Shown here: positions 38,984 through 48,218 of the stretch, piece by piece
Position numbering within the stretch: position 1 is the stretch's first letter
Layout of the letters: the number at the start of each line of letters is the position of its first letter
NCBI GenBank assembly: GCA_041394845.1
Contig: JAWKHL010000002.1
Location: 558,001-622,000, forward strand
Direction: 5' to 3'
Origin: JAHCHG01 sp041394845
GTDB lineage: Bacteria; Acidobacteriota; Blastocatellia; Pyrinomonadales; Pyrinomonadaceae
DNA length: 64,000 nucleotides
Notes under the pieces: generated by a model
Told to the model about the DNA's origin: nothing
Database searches by the model: none
The model's input: only the letters and a program-made list of their open reading frames with translations
Made by a program: the position numbers and the translations under genes

Positions 38984-40507
38984 TATGAGCATTCGGTAGA
39001 ATCCCTCATGCCGTTTGCGGGCCTGCCGGTAGGTTTGGTGGTTTTCCGGGCTGAAGATGAACCGCCGGCCCTCGGGGGTTTCCATCTCATTGATGCCGTT
39101 GATGTGGCCGGCGGTTTCGGAGGCCAGCAGAACGGCCCCGCGACTCGAAGCTTCGCGCGTGTCGGGCAGGTTCATATCGGTCGCCAGCGTGTCGCAGATG
39201 ATCTGCGTCCAGACCGGCGATTCGCGCAAAGCCCCGCCCGAGGCGATGATCTCTTTTACTTTGAGCACCTCGTTCAACTGATCGTAAATTTCGGCGAAAC
39301 GGTAGGCGACCGCTTCGAGCGCGGCCTGAACGATGTCGATCTTGTCGTGAGCCGATCTGAGACCGATCACCGCTCCGCTGGCGTCTTCGTGATAGCCGGT
39401 GCTTCTTTCGCCCGCCAGAAAAGGCAGAAACGTCAGCCCGTGGCCGTCAGCGGGCCGACGGGCGATCTTGGCCTCGGTCTTGTCGTCGTTTTTCTTGAGG
39501 CGGAAATTATCCTTGAGCCAGCGATAAAGCCCGCCGCCGTCCGACAGGGCGCCGCCGATGATGACGCGTTTGCGGTCTATCCTGTAGCACCACAATCCGC
39601 CCGGAATCCGCTCCGGGACATCGCCCTCATAAGCGACCCTCATCGCGCCGGAAGTCCCGATCATCAGGGCCGCCTTTTCTTTTTTGAGACAGTTGGCGCC
39701 GATGTTGTTGGCCGCGCCGTCGCCGATCGCCAGAAACCAGCGGGCTCCGGCCAACAGTGGCCAGCGGTCGGCGTATTCCCGGTTGAGCTGAAAGTTCTGT
39801 TCGTCCCGCAAAACGATCTCGGGCAGATTTTGAGTCGTGATTTTCAGATATTCGAGCAGTTCCTCGTCCCACGCGTTACGGCGGATGTCGAAGATGCCAG
39901 TCCCCGAAGCCATCGAAACGCTGGTCTGAGCCGCGCCGAACAATTTCAGCGCGACGTAATCGCTGAACGAAAGCCAGCGGTCGGTGCGGGCGAAGAGGTC
40001 CGGTCTCTCCCGGCGCAACCACAACAATTTGGCCGTCCAGTAGCTCGAATGAAAACGGCATCCGGTCCGGTTGTGAATCTCCGCCTCGTCGAGTTCGTCG
40101 CGGAGGGTTTGCACCTGACCGACGGGGCGGGTTTCCGCCCAGGTGTAAACCGGCGTCGTCGGCCGGTCATCGGCGCCGATCCCGAGAAGACTGTGCCAGA
40201 AACAAGAGGCCGCCGCGAATTTGACTTTTTCGATGTCGGCCCCGAATTTGCCGAAAACGTCGTCGATCGCTTCGACCACCTGCCGGAAAGCTTCTCCGGC
40301 GTCGAGTTCCGCGCCGCCGCCTTCGGTGATCCGGACGACGCGCTCGTTTTTGACCATCGTTTCCGGCAGAACCTCCGCCCGGCAATCGTAGAGCGCCGAG
40401 CGAACGCTCGAAGTTCCGATGTCCAAAGCTAAAAATAAAGGCAGATGCAAAGTTCTAATATTGAATGCTTTAAGGTTTTTGTCCGGAAATCCGGGAAATC
40501 GGATCAA
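38978..40507 (-). CDS. FGGY-family carbohydrate kinase (gluconokinase-like)
   Basis: 509 residues if begun at a TTG at 40507; a later TTG at 40450 would give a start closer to LPLFLALDIGTSSVRSALYD, and no ATG is available in frame. The N-domain phosphate-1 motif is DIGTSSVRSALYD, followed by ASCFWHSLLGIG and TWAETRPV; the C-domain has GDGAANNIGANC, MIGTSGAMRV and LTFLPFLAGERSTG. The CFWHSLLG motif is typical of gluconokinase/xylulokinase-like members. Phosphorylates a sugar or sugar acid with ATP. The C-terminus and stop derive from the repeat hairpin edge. Confidence 0.88.
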   Translation of the reverse strand: MIRFPGFPDKNLKAFNIRTLHLPLFLALDIGTSSVRSALYDCRAEVLPETMVKNERVVRITEGGGAELDAGEAFRQVVEAIDDVFGKFGADIEKVKFAAASCFWHSLLGIGADDRPTTPVYTWAETRPVGQVQTLRDELDEAEIHNRTGCRFHSSYWTAKLLWLRRERPDLFARTDRWLSFSDYVALKLFGAAQTSVSMASGTGIFDIRRNAWDEELLEYLKITTQNLPEIVLRDEQNFQLNREYADRWPLLAGARWFLAIGDGAANNIGANCLKKEKAALMIGTSGAMRVAYEGDVPERIPGGLWCYRIDRKRVIIGGALSDGGGLYRWLKDNFRLKKNDDKTEAKIARRPADGHGLTFLPFLAGERSTGYHEDASGAVIGLRSAHDKIDIVQAALEAVAYRFAEIYDQLNEVLKVKEIIASGGALRESPVWTQIICDTLATDMNLPDTREASSRGAVLLASETAGHINGINEMETPEGRRFIFSPENHQTYRQARKRHEGFYRMLIE

Positions 40508-40556
40508 TTAACCAATCCGAAATCCGCTATCCGAAATCCGAAATCCAAGATCGCTC
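40508..40556. repeat. AAATCCG heptamer tract
   Basis: AACCAATCCGAAATCCGCTA then TCCGAAATCCGAAATCCAAG, period 7, adjoining the upstream end of the FGGY kinase gene. Confidence 0.8.
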
Positions 40557-40699
40557 TCAGTTTAGCCGAAAATTTATGCGAGTTAAAGAAGCATTTTTCC
40601 AAACCAATTTATTCCGGCGGCGAAAGAACTGTTACAATGAGCCTTAAGCGCAAAATGAGACTCTTTTCGCGGTCTTTTTCTAAGGAGTGATTTGAAGGG

Positions 40700-41602
40700 A
40701 TGAAGAGATGTAACAATTGCGGAACGGAAAACCCGTCCGACATGAATTTTTGCGGCGAGTGCGGGGCGGCGCTCGGTCAGGAACCGCAGATGGTCGTTCC
40801 GCTCGACACGATCGAATCTCTCAATCCGAACCGGAGCGATGACCCGACCGAATCGTTCGGCATCAGCCAGGAAACGGTCGTCGAAGACCGCTATCAACCG
40901 CTGAGCATCCCGACGCTCTCTTCCGTTCAGCCTCCGCAAAGCAAAAAAAAGATCGTGGCCGTCTTCGGCATCCTGTTCGCCATCATCGTGATGATCATCG
41001 GCGGCGCCGGAGGAGGACTTTATTATTATCTGAAATGGCGGAAAGAGGTGGCCGGGCCGGGAAAAACGCCGACCCCGATGCGAACCGCTCCTCCGAGGGA
41101 AACAGCCACGCCGCGCCCGACCGCCACGCCGACGCCCGATTCGACTCCTGAAGAGACGCCCGAACCGACCCCCGAAGAGACGCCCGACGAAAACGATCCG
41201 CCGTCATCGCTCGAACCGACAAAGCAAGGTTCTTTTTCGATCAACGCCGACGAAGAGGGCTGGCAGCTTTCAGAACTGGTGACGGTTTCGCGGGAGTCTT
41301 TTGAGACGAGCGTCGGGGGGACGATCGATCTCGACGGGATCAGGGAAGGAGTTTCGGCCCGAGGTTTCGCCGGCAACCCGGATCGCCGGGTTTACAAACA
41401 GTACCCGACCGGCGCGCTTTTGATGCGGACGCGTTATCCGGACGGAAGAGTTTCCAACATCCAGCCCGTAACCGCTTCGGACAGCTGGCTCAATTCGCCG
41501 GGCGAAGAGGGAAGAATAGAATTTTTGATCAACGACAACGAACCCGAAGACAATTACGGGGAATTCACGGTCACATTAAAGCTGGTCAAGGTTACGAAAT
41601 AG
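40700..41602 (+). CDS. Zinc-ribbon membrane protein with PA-IL-like C-terminal domain
   Basis: 300 residues. N-terminal zinc-ribbon CNNCGTENPSDMNFCGECG (Cys4, Cys7, Cys18, Cys21), a linker, one membrane helix (about 85-108, IVAVFGILFAIIVMIIGG), then a Thr/Pro/Glu-rich stalk (TPRPTATPTPDSTPEETPEP) and a C-terminal beta domain (about 180-300). That domain follows the order of PA-IL (LecA) galactose lectin: GWQLSELVTVSR at its start, YPTGALLMRTRY and IEFLINDNEPEDNYGEFTVTLK at its end. It would put a carbohydrate-binding-like domain outside the cytoplasm and the zinc ribbon inside. The PA-IL comparison is by eye. Confidence 0.75.
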   Translation: MKRCNNCGTENPSDMNFCGECGAALGQEPQMVVPLDTIESLNPNRSDDPTESFGISQETVVEDRYQPLSIPTLSSVQPPQSKKKIVAVFGILFAIIVMIIGGAGGGLYYYLKWRKEVAGPGKTPTPMRTAPPRETATPRPTATPTPDSTPEETPEPTPEETPDENDPPSSLEPTKQGSFSINADEEGWQLSELVTVSRESFETSVGGTIDLDGIREGVSARGFAGNPDRRVYKQYPTGALLMRTRYPDGRVSNIQPVTASDSWLNSPGEEGRIEFLINDNEPEDNYGEFTVTLKLVKVTK

Positions 41603-41630
41603 GTTTGAGGGTTGGATCCTTAATTTTTCC

Positions 41631-41660
41631 AAAACTCAAAACTCAAAACTCAAAATTATA
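41631..41660. repeat. CAAAACT heptamer tract
   Basis: CAAAACTCAAAACTCAAAAC then TCAAAATT, period 7, just before the stop of the DUF962 gene on the other strand. Confidence 0.75.
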
Positions 41661-41663
41661 AAT

Positions 41664-41972
41664 TTACTCGCCTTCGCGCATTTTTTTGAGCCACCAGCGC
41701 AAACCGACGAACAGGAAGCGGTAATCTTTGAAGAACTCGGGCGGTTTGCCCTCGAAATAATGCCCGATGAACTGCAATATCCAGCCGATCACGAAAAGCG
41801 TGACCGGGAGCGGCCAGAAGCCTCTGACAAAAGGCGCGACGACGAAAAACGGCAAAGACAGAGCGATCATCGGGATCCCGAATTTATGCATTAGTTTATT
41901 GATCGGATGCTGGTGCGATTTGGAATATTCGTCGATCCATTCATCCCAGGATTTTCCGCCCATCATAGACAT
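41664..41972 (-). CDS. DUF962/Mpo1-like membrane protein
   Basis: 102 residues. WDEWIDEYSKSHQHPINKLMHKFGIP is the diagnostic N-terminus with the conserved HxxPxNKxxHxxG pattern, followed by two membrane helices and HYFEGKPPEFFKDY with the second conserved His/EGxxP segment. Yeast Mpo1 is an iron-dependent dioxygenase in fatty-acid alpha-oxidation; whether bacterial members share the reaction is not known. GGAG lies upstream. Confidence 0.88.
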   Translation of the reverse strand: MSMMGGKSWDEWIDEYSKSHQHPINKLMHKFGIPMIALSLPFFVVAPFVRGFWPLPVTLFVIGWILQFIGHYFEGKPPEFFKDYRFLFVGLRWWLKKMREGE

Positions 41973-42004
41973 TTTTTCTCCTTGATTTTAGGGTTTGCCG
42001 CCTA

Positions 42005-42256
42005 TCATACATCGTTTCGCCGATTTTGATAAGTCGCCCAGAGAGTTTTCGGGTCCTCGGCGTAAAATTGAATGAAACCGCAATCGGCGCAGACGCTGGC
42101 TTTGATGTTCGAATAGGTTCTTCCCTTGAAGAACAATGCGTCGGGGTTCTCCTCAAGCGCGACCCGGAGGGAATAACTGGCGTTGCCGTCGCCGCGTTCG
42201 AGCACTTTGACGTGCGGGATGATCTTCTGCGAATTGCAGTCAGGACAGCTTTTCAT
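42005..42256 (-). CDS. Small zinc-ribbon protein
   Basis: 83 residues. Two cysteine pairs frame it, CPDCNSQK at the start and VCADCGFIQFYAED at the end, a treble-clef/zinc-ribbon pattern of nucleic-acid binding or redox proteins. Family otherwise unrecognised. Overlaps the folA stop by 17 bp and follows it on the same strand, so co-translated. Confidence 0.75.
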   Translation of the reverse strand: MKSCPDCNSQKIIPHVKVLERGDGNASYSLRVALEENPDALFFKGRTYSNIKASVCADCGFIQFYAEDPKTLWATYQNRRNDV

Positions 42257-42716
42257 AAAATTTCACCTTTAGATTATCTTCCAATTTTTCGGTTTTTTTC
42301 GCCTCGAACCCGTCGAGAAAATCCTCCGGCATAAAAGTGTCGGCGTCCGGGACGGTTTCGGGGATTTCGGTAACGATCCAGCGGTCGATCGCGTCGGCGA
42401 AGTCCAGATAGGTTCGCGCGCCTCCGATGATAAACAGATCGCATTTCAAGTATTCGGCCAAAGCCGCGAGTTCGGCTTTGCTCCGGAGCAGAAGAACGTT
42501 CGGCTGATGATCGATGGAATGCGAACGCGACAGGACGATATTGAGCCGTTTGGGCAAAGGTCTGCCGATCGAACGCCAGGTACTGTAGCCCATCACGACG
42601 GCGTTCCCGAGCGTGGTTCGTTTGAAAAATTTGAGATCGGCCGAATAATGCCACGGCAGTTTCCCGTCGCGGCCGATGGCGTAATTTTGGGCGATGGCGA
42701 TGATTCCGGTGATCAT
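42240..42716 (-). CDS. folA: Dihydrofolate reductase
   Basis: 158 residues. IIAIAQNYAIGRDGKLPWHYSADLKFFK contains the conserved substrate loop with WxxxxDxxxF, MGYSTWRSIGRPLPKRLNIVLSR the NADPH strand, and CDLFIIGGARTYLDFADAID the GG motif. It reduces dihydrofolate with NADPH. The position of the catalytic acid is Asp27-like in SADLK. No thyA is adjacent. Ends in an overlap with the zinc-ribbon gene. Confidence 0.95.
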   Translation of the reverse strand: MITGIIAIAQNYAIGRDGKLPWHYSADLKFFKRTTLGNAVVMGYSTWRSIGRPLPKRLNIVLSRSHSIDHQPNVLLLRSKAELAALAEYLKCDLFIIGGARTYLDFADAIDRWIVTEIPETVPDADTFMPEDFLDGFEAKKTEKLEDNLKVKFYEKLS

Positions 42717-42720
42717 TTTT

Positions 42721-42793
42721 TCAATTTTTAGTTTTTAATTTTGAATTTTGAATAGATGTTCGGGAGAATTCAAAACTAAAAATTAAAAACTCA
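42721..42793. repeat. Hairpin of TTTTTAG/TTTTGAA heptamers
   Basis: Left arm TCAATTTTTAGTTTTTAATT then TTGAATTTTGAAT; right arm ATTCAAAACTAAAAATTAAA then AACT; loop at 42754-42767. It lies at the start of folA and end of the DUF2071 gene. Confidence 0.85.
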
Positions 42794-42799
42794 TCACTG

Positions 42800-43507
42800 C
42801 TAACTTTTTAACAACTTCTTCCCCTTATAAACGGCGATCTCCGATCCTTTGGCGAGGAGGATCGAATAGGGCTGGGCATCGCTCAGAAAGGCGAATTTTT
42901 CTCCGTAAGTCCGGCCGAAATCGACGTCAATCTCGGCGTAGTTGACGTTGAAAAGCTCCCATTTCGGATGCTCGACCTTGTATTCGTCGGTTCTGCCTGA
43001 TCCGCGCTTTGTATAGCCCCAGTAATGCTCGATGATGAATTCGCCGTGCGAACCTTCTTCCGGCACGCCCATGTTTTTGGCGATCTCGACCGAAACGCGA
43101 TTTTTCGTCTCGCCCTTCGACCAAAAATAGCTCAACTCGCTTTCGGTCTGTTCGTGCGACATCTCCCAGGTTTCATACGGTTCGCCGTAAACCCGGCGGG
43201 CGACCAGCGAGATCATCGCGCGGGGGACGATCTCTTTGACGAAAACGACGCCGCGCCGCGTTTCTTCGTCGGTTTGACGAACGACGTAAAAACGCAGATT
43301 GACCTCTTCGAAATCCGTGTGAAAAGGAACCGGCACGCCCAGAACTCTGGTGTCGATGAACTTAAAGGCGACCAGACTGATGAAACACCTGTCCTCGTGA
43401 AAATCCAGATCCGTTCCGGCCGGAACCCGTTCGGCCAGGATTTCCGGGTCAACTTCGTAATTGGCCATCACCAGATCGTGCCATTTTGCCGTCAGAAATT
43501 TTTTCAT
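42800..43507 (-). CDS. DUF2071/YqjF-family protein
   Basis: 235 residues from the ATG at 43507; an in-frame start at 43558 would add residues encoded by the neighbouring repeat. LTAKWHDLVMANYEVDPEIL at the start, GTDLDFHEDRCFISLVAFKF, GVPVPFHTDFEEVNLRFYV and RGVVFVKEIVPRAMISLVAR are conserved blocks of the YqjF-like/DUF2071 family, with an acetoacetate-decarboxylase-like fold. Role unknown. Confidence 0.88.
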   Translation of the reverse strand: MKKFLTAKWHDLVMANYEVDPEILAERVPAGTDLDFHEDRCFISLVAFKFIDTRVLGVPVPFHTDFEEVNLRFYVVRQTDEETRRGVVFVKEIVPRAMISLVARRVYGEPYETWEMSHEQTESELSYFWSKGETKNRVSVEIAKNMGVPEEGSHGEFIIEHYWGYTKRGSGRTDEYKVEHPKWELFNVNYAEIDVDFGRTYGEKFAFLSDAQPYSILLAKGSEIAVYKGKKLLKS

Positions 43508-43516
43508 ATTGAAGTT

Positions 43517-43620
43517 GGTTAATTGTTGATGGTTAATTGTTAATTGTTTATTGACCAATCAGGTTAGGGAGTTTGATTAAATCATCAACAATTAACCATC
43601 AACCATCAACAATTAACAAC
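43517..43620. repeat. Hairpin of TTAATTG/TTGATGG heptamers
   Basis: Left arm TTAATTGTTGATGGTTAATT then GTTAATTGTTTATTG; right arm ATCAACAATTAACCATCAAC then CATCAACAATTAAC; loop about 43555-43578. Located between selB and the DUF2071 gene. Confidence 0.9.
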
Positions 43621-43624
43621 CCTC

Positions 43625-45547
<1,923 letters not shown>

Positions 45548-45550
<3 letters not shown>

Positions 45551-45583
45551 TTATCATTTATCATTTATCATTTAACGTTTATC
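45548..45583. repeat. ATTTATC heptamer tract upstream of selB
   Basis: TCATTTATCATTTATCATTT then ATCATTTAACG, period 7, beginning at the selB start codon. One-sided. Confidence 0.8.
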
Positions 45584-45622
45584 GGCAAGTGGCAAAACGA
45601 GTTCGGATGATTATTTTAGAGG

Positions 45623-45948
45623 GGAAAAGTGAAAAAGTTTAAATGGTGAATACTGTGTAAATTAAAAAAACTAGAGTTTAGTGATGGGTGATGGGTGATG
45701 GGTGAAAAGTTAAACAGATAACATCGGGCAGTAGAGCCGGATAATCAGACAATTAAGTTTTATCCCATCACCTATCACTCATCACCCATCACAAATTTAA
45801 CAAAACTTCAGTTTTTTAATTTACAGAGTAGTGAATTTCCGGCCACCGGAGCCTTTGGTTTCGGGTTGGATGATCCATCGGGCAAGGCTTTTGCAATGTA
45901 AATTTACCATTTAAACTTTTTCACATTTAAACTTTTAAACTTTTTCCA
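45623..45948. repeat. Concentric triple hairpin from three unit families
   Basis: Outer arms: GGAAAAGTGAAAAAGTTTAA (45621-45650) with inverse units at 45899-45948 (TTTAAACTTTTTCACATTTA). Middle arms: GTAAATTAAAAAAACTAGAG (45656-45675) with ACTTCAGTTTTTTAATTTAC (45805-45824). Inner arms: GTGATGGGTGATGGGTGATG (45681-45700) with CCCATCACCTATCACTCATC (45764-45783). Fills the 420-bp gap between selB and the VWFA gene; no gene is present. Confidence 0.85.
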
Positions 45949-45970
45949 TTGTTTTACAAATGAGAAAAAT

Positions 45971-48100
45971 TCATTCGATCACCTCAAAATCGATCCATTG
46001 CGATTCGGTTTTGCCGGCCAGTTTGTCCCTGACGATGACCTGCAAAACGTACTCGCCCGGAGCCACGCCCTGATTGAGATTGATGTGGCCGACATCCCGA
46101 ATCTGTTCGTCGCCGGTTTTGCTTTTCAGTTCGAGCGGGGTCTCTTTGCCCTCGATCAGGAGTTTTCCTTCTCTGTAAATCCGGATCTGTTTGGTCAACT
46201 GAGGCTGACCGGTCGATCTGTCTTTCTTGGCGTTGTAGATGTCGTAGGAGTAGATCAAAGAGGTTCCGATCCGGTGTTGCCGGATCGACGGGATGCCGAA
46301 ATCGAAAACCGGGGCGAAGGCTGTTTTGGCCGGCCGGTTCTCCGTCAGGAGCGGTTTGCCGTTGGAGCCTTCCGAAGTGGTTATCAAACCGGCCAAAAAG
46401 AATCTATCGTTTTTCGTCTTGGGAATCTCCAAAAAATCTCCGGCCGAGGCCAGGCGGTTTGATTCGACGTCGCGAACGGCCAGCCGGAAACTGTAAAAGC
46501 CGGGTTTTTTGATCGGTATGTCGGCCGAATAATCCAGACCGTTTCTGTGAACCGTGTCGATGCCCCTGAGCGGCACCCGAATCGGATAGGTGCGATTGAA
46601 CTCCTCGATCACTTCGCCTTTTTCGTTCAAGGTGACGGCCACCACGTCCAGCACAACTTTTTTGTATTCGCCGTCATCGATAAAGGTCAAATCGTCGCCG
46701 CCGATGTGAAAGAGAGCGCGGATGTAGCTCCCGGTTCCGGGATCGACCCCGACCAGAGTGGTCATCCGAAGGTCTATCCGGTTTTCCGAAAAAGGCGAGG
46801 CGATGGCCTCATACAACGGGTTTTGGGAGTTTTTGTATTTCGGCCGCGATTCTTTTTCGTTCCGGCCGTAAAAACCTTTGCGCGAGGAGATGCTCAGATC
46901 ATCGCGCTTTAATTTGACCTGGATCCGATGAAAGTCCTTGCTGTTGAACGTCCCGCCCTCGGGTTGATAACCGATCAGATAGTAACCGGTTTCCGATTCG
47001 AGGACCTTTCCGATCTCGGGATCCAGAAAATTTTTGTTATGGATGAATTTTCCGCCCGTGGCGTAAGCCAGATATGACAAACCGTCGTTGAGGGCGCGTT
47101 CTTCTTCCTGACGCGATTCGTTTAGGGCGAAGGTGTCATCGGTTCCGCCGAGGATCCCCGGCAAGACTTCGTCCTGCGCGGCGGTGAAACCGGGAACGGT
47201 CAGCCCTTTTTGGCTCATCGTGTAAATGACGACCGAGGAACGGCTGGCCTTGTCGGCCACTTCTCTGAGCGCTGAATAGGCCCGCTCGCCGAACTTGGTG
47301 GCGATTCCTTCGGAGATGAAAAAGACCAATTTTCTTTCCGGCAAAACCCTCAACCGGTCGATCACGAAACCGAGGACGCCGACCGACCCGATCACCTGAT
47401 TTTCCCGTTCGTTTTCCGATATGTTTTTCTTGAACTCTTTGGTCTCTTCGTTTTCAAAAGACCTCTCCCCGCTGCCGGTGGCTTTGATGGTCGAGGTGTC
47501 GCGGGCCGGATCGAATGCGCTTCCGCAACGGGAGGGAACCCAATTGACTTTGTTGACGATCCGTTTGAGGACCTCTTTGTTGGAAGTGTATATCTGAAGC
47601 AGGCTCGTTCCGCCGCGGGTTCGGTAAATCGCCACGCGGTCGTCGGGAAGCATCTGATCGTCGATGAATTTTTTGACGCCGTCGCGGGCGGTTGCCAAGC
47701 CCTCCGGAGAGGCCAGACAGTTTCCGTCGTCGATGACAAATGTGATGATCCGTCCCCGGTTGGCGCGGAGGGCGGCCGGCGGGACGGGCAATTTGTTTTT
47801 CCCGGTTTGTTTTTTGCCCGGATCTTCGGAACCGGCGTTCGCTTTTCCTCCCCGAACGTATGTAAAGGTTGTGATCTCCTGGGGTTTGCCGTCCTGATAA
47901 ACGACGAAATCGTCGGCCGTCAGATCGGTTACCTGTTTGCCTTGCTTATCGAGAACCAGCGCATCAACGAGAACCAGTTCCGAACTGATCCGGACAACCT
48001 CTTCCTCCTCCGGCGTCGGGGTCGGATTATTTTTGTCCTGAGCGAGGGTTGAGATCGAAAAGAGAAGTCCGAGAAAGGTCGTCAAGGCGAGTTTCTTCAT
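45971..48100 (-). CDS. Secreted VWFA-related protein of the acidobacterial type
   Basis: 709 residues, signal peptide to about residue 20, then an acidic TPTPEEEEV stretch. LVDALVLDKQGKQVTDLTADDF, YQDGKPQEITTFTYV is the conserved entry of the VWFA-related domain described for Acidobacteria, followed by ITFVIDDGNCLASPEGLATA where the MIDAS-like motif is DDGNC rather than DxSxS, and VFFISEGIATKFGER. C-half contains beta-rich repeats (VRVPLRGIDTVHRNGLDYSA). Members occur in many copies in acidobacterial genomes; function unknown, probably extracytoplasmic. The lack of a canonical MIDAS is family-typical. Confidence 0.9.
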   Translation of the reverse strand: MKKLALTTFLGLLFSISTLAQDKNNPTPTPEEEEVVRISSELVLVDALVLDKQGKQVTDLTADDFVVYQDGKPQEITTFTYVRGGKANAGSEDPGKKQTGKNKLPVPPAALRANRGRIITFVIDDGNCLASPEGLATARDGVKKFIDDQMLPDDRVAIYRTRGGTSLLQIYTSNKEVLKRIVNKVNWVPSRCGSAFDPARDTSTIKATGSGERSFENEETKEFKKNISENERENQVIGSVGVLGFVIDRLRVLPERKLVFFISEGIATKFGERAYSALREVADKASRSSVVIYTMSQKGLTVPGFTAAQDEVLPGILGGTDDTFALNESRQEEERALNDGLSYLAYATGGKFIHNKNFLDPEIGKVLESETGYYLIGYQPEGGTFNSKDFHRIQVKLKRDDLSISSRKGFYGRNEKESRPKYKNSQNPLYEAIASPFSENRIDLRMTTLVGVDPGTGSYIRALFHIGGDDLTFIDDGEYKKVVLDVVAVTLNEKGEVIEEFNRTYPIRVPLRGIDTVHRNGLDYSADIPIKKPGFYSFRLAVRDVESNRLASAGDFLEIPKTKNDRFFLAGLITTSEGSNGKPLLTENRPAKTAFAPVFDFGIPSIRQHRIGTSLIYSYDIYNAKKDRSTGQPQLTKQIRIYREGKLLIEGKETPLELKSKTGDEQIRDVGHINLNQGVAPGEYVLQVIVRDKLAGKTESQWIDFEVIE

Positions 48101-48218
48101 TTTTTTAACTCCAAAAAAACTAATTTTGCAGGCAATGATATTCGCTTTTTTAGAAAAATTCCAGATTTTTGGGACGAAGCGGAAAATGATCGCTTTTTTT
48201 CCCGAAAGGCGAAATCTT

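Noticed and set aside
42800..43558. Longer start of the DUF2071 protein at 43558
   Set aside because: The additional residues are repeat-encoded; the ATG at 43507 begins the conserved family N-terminus.
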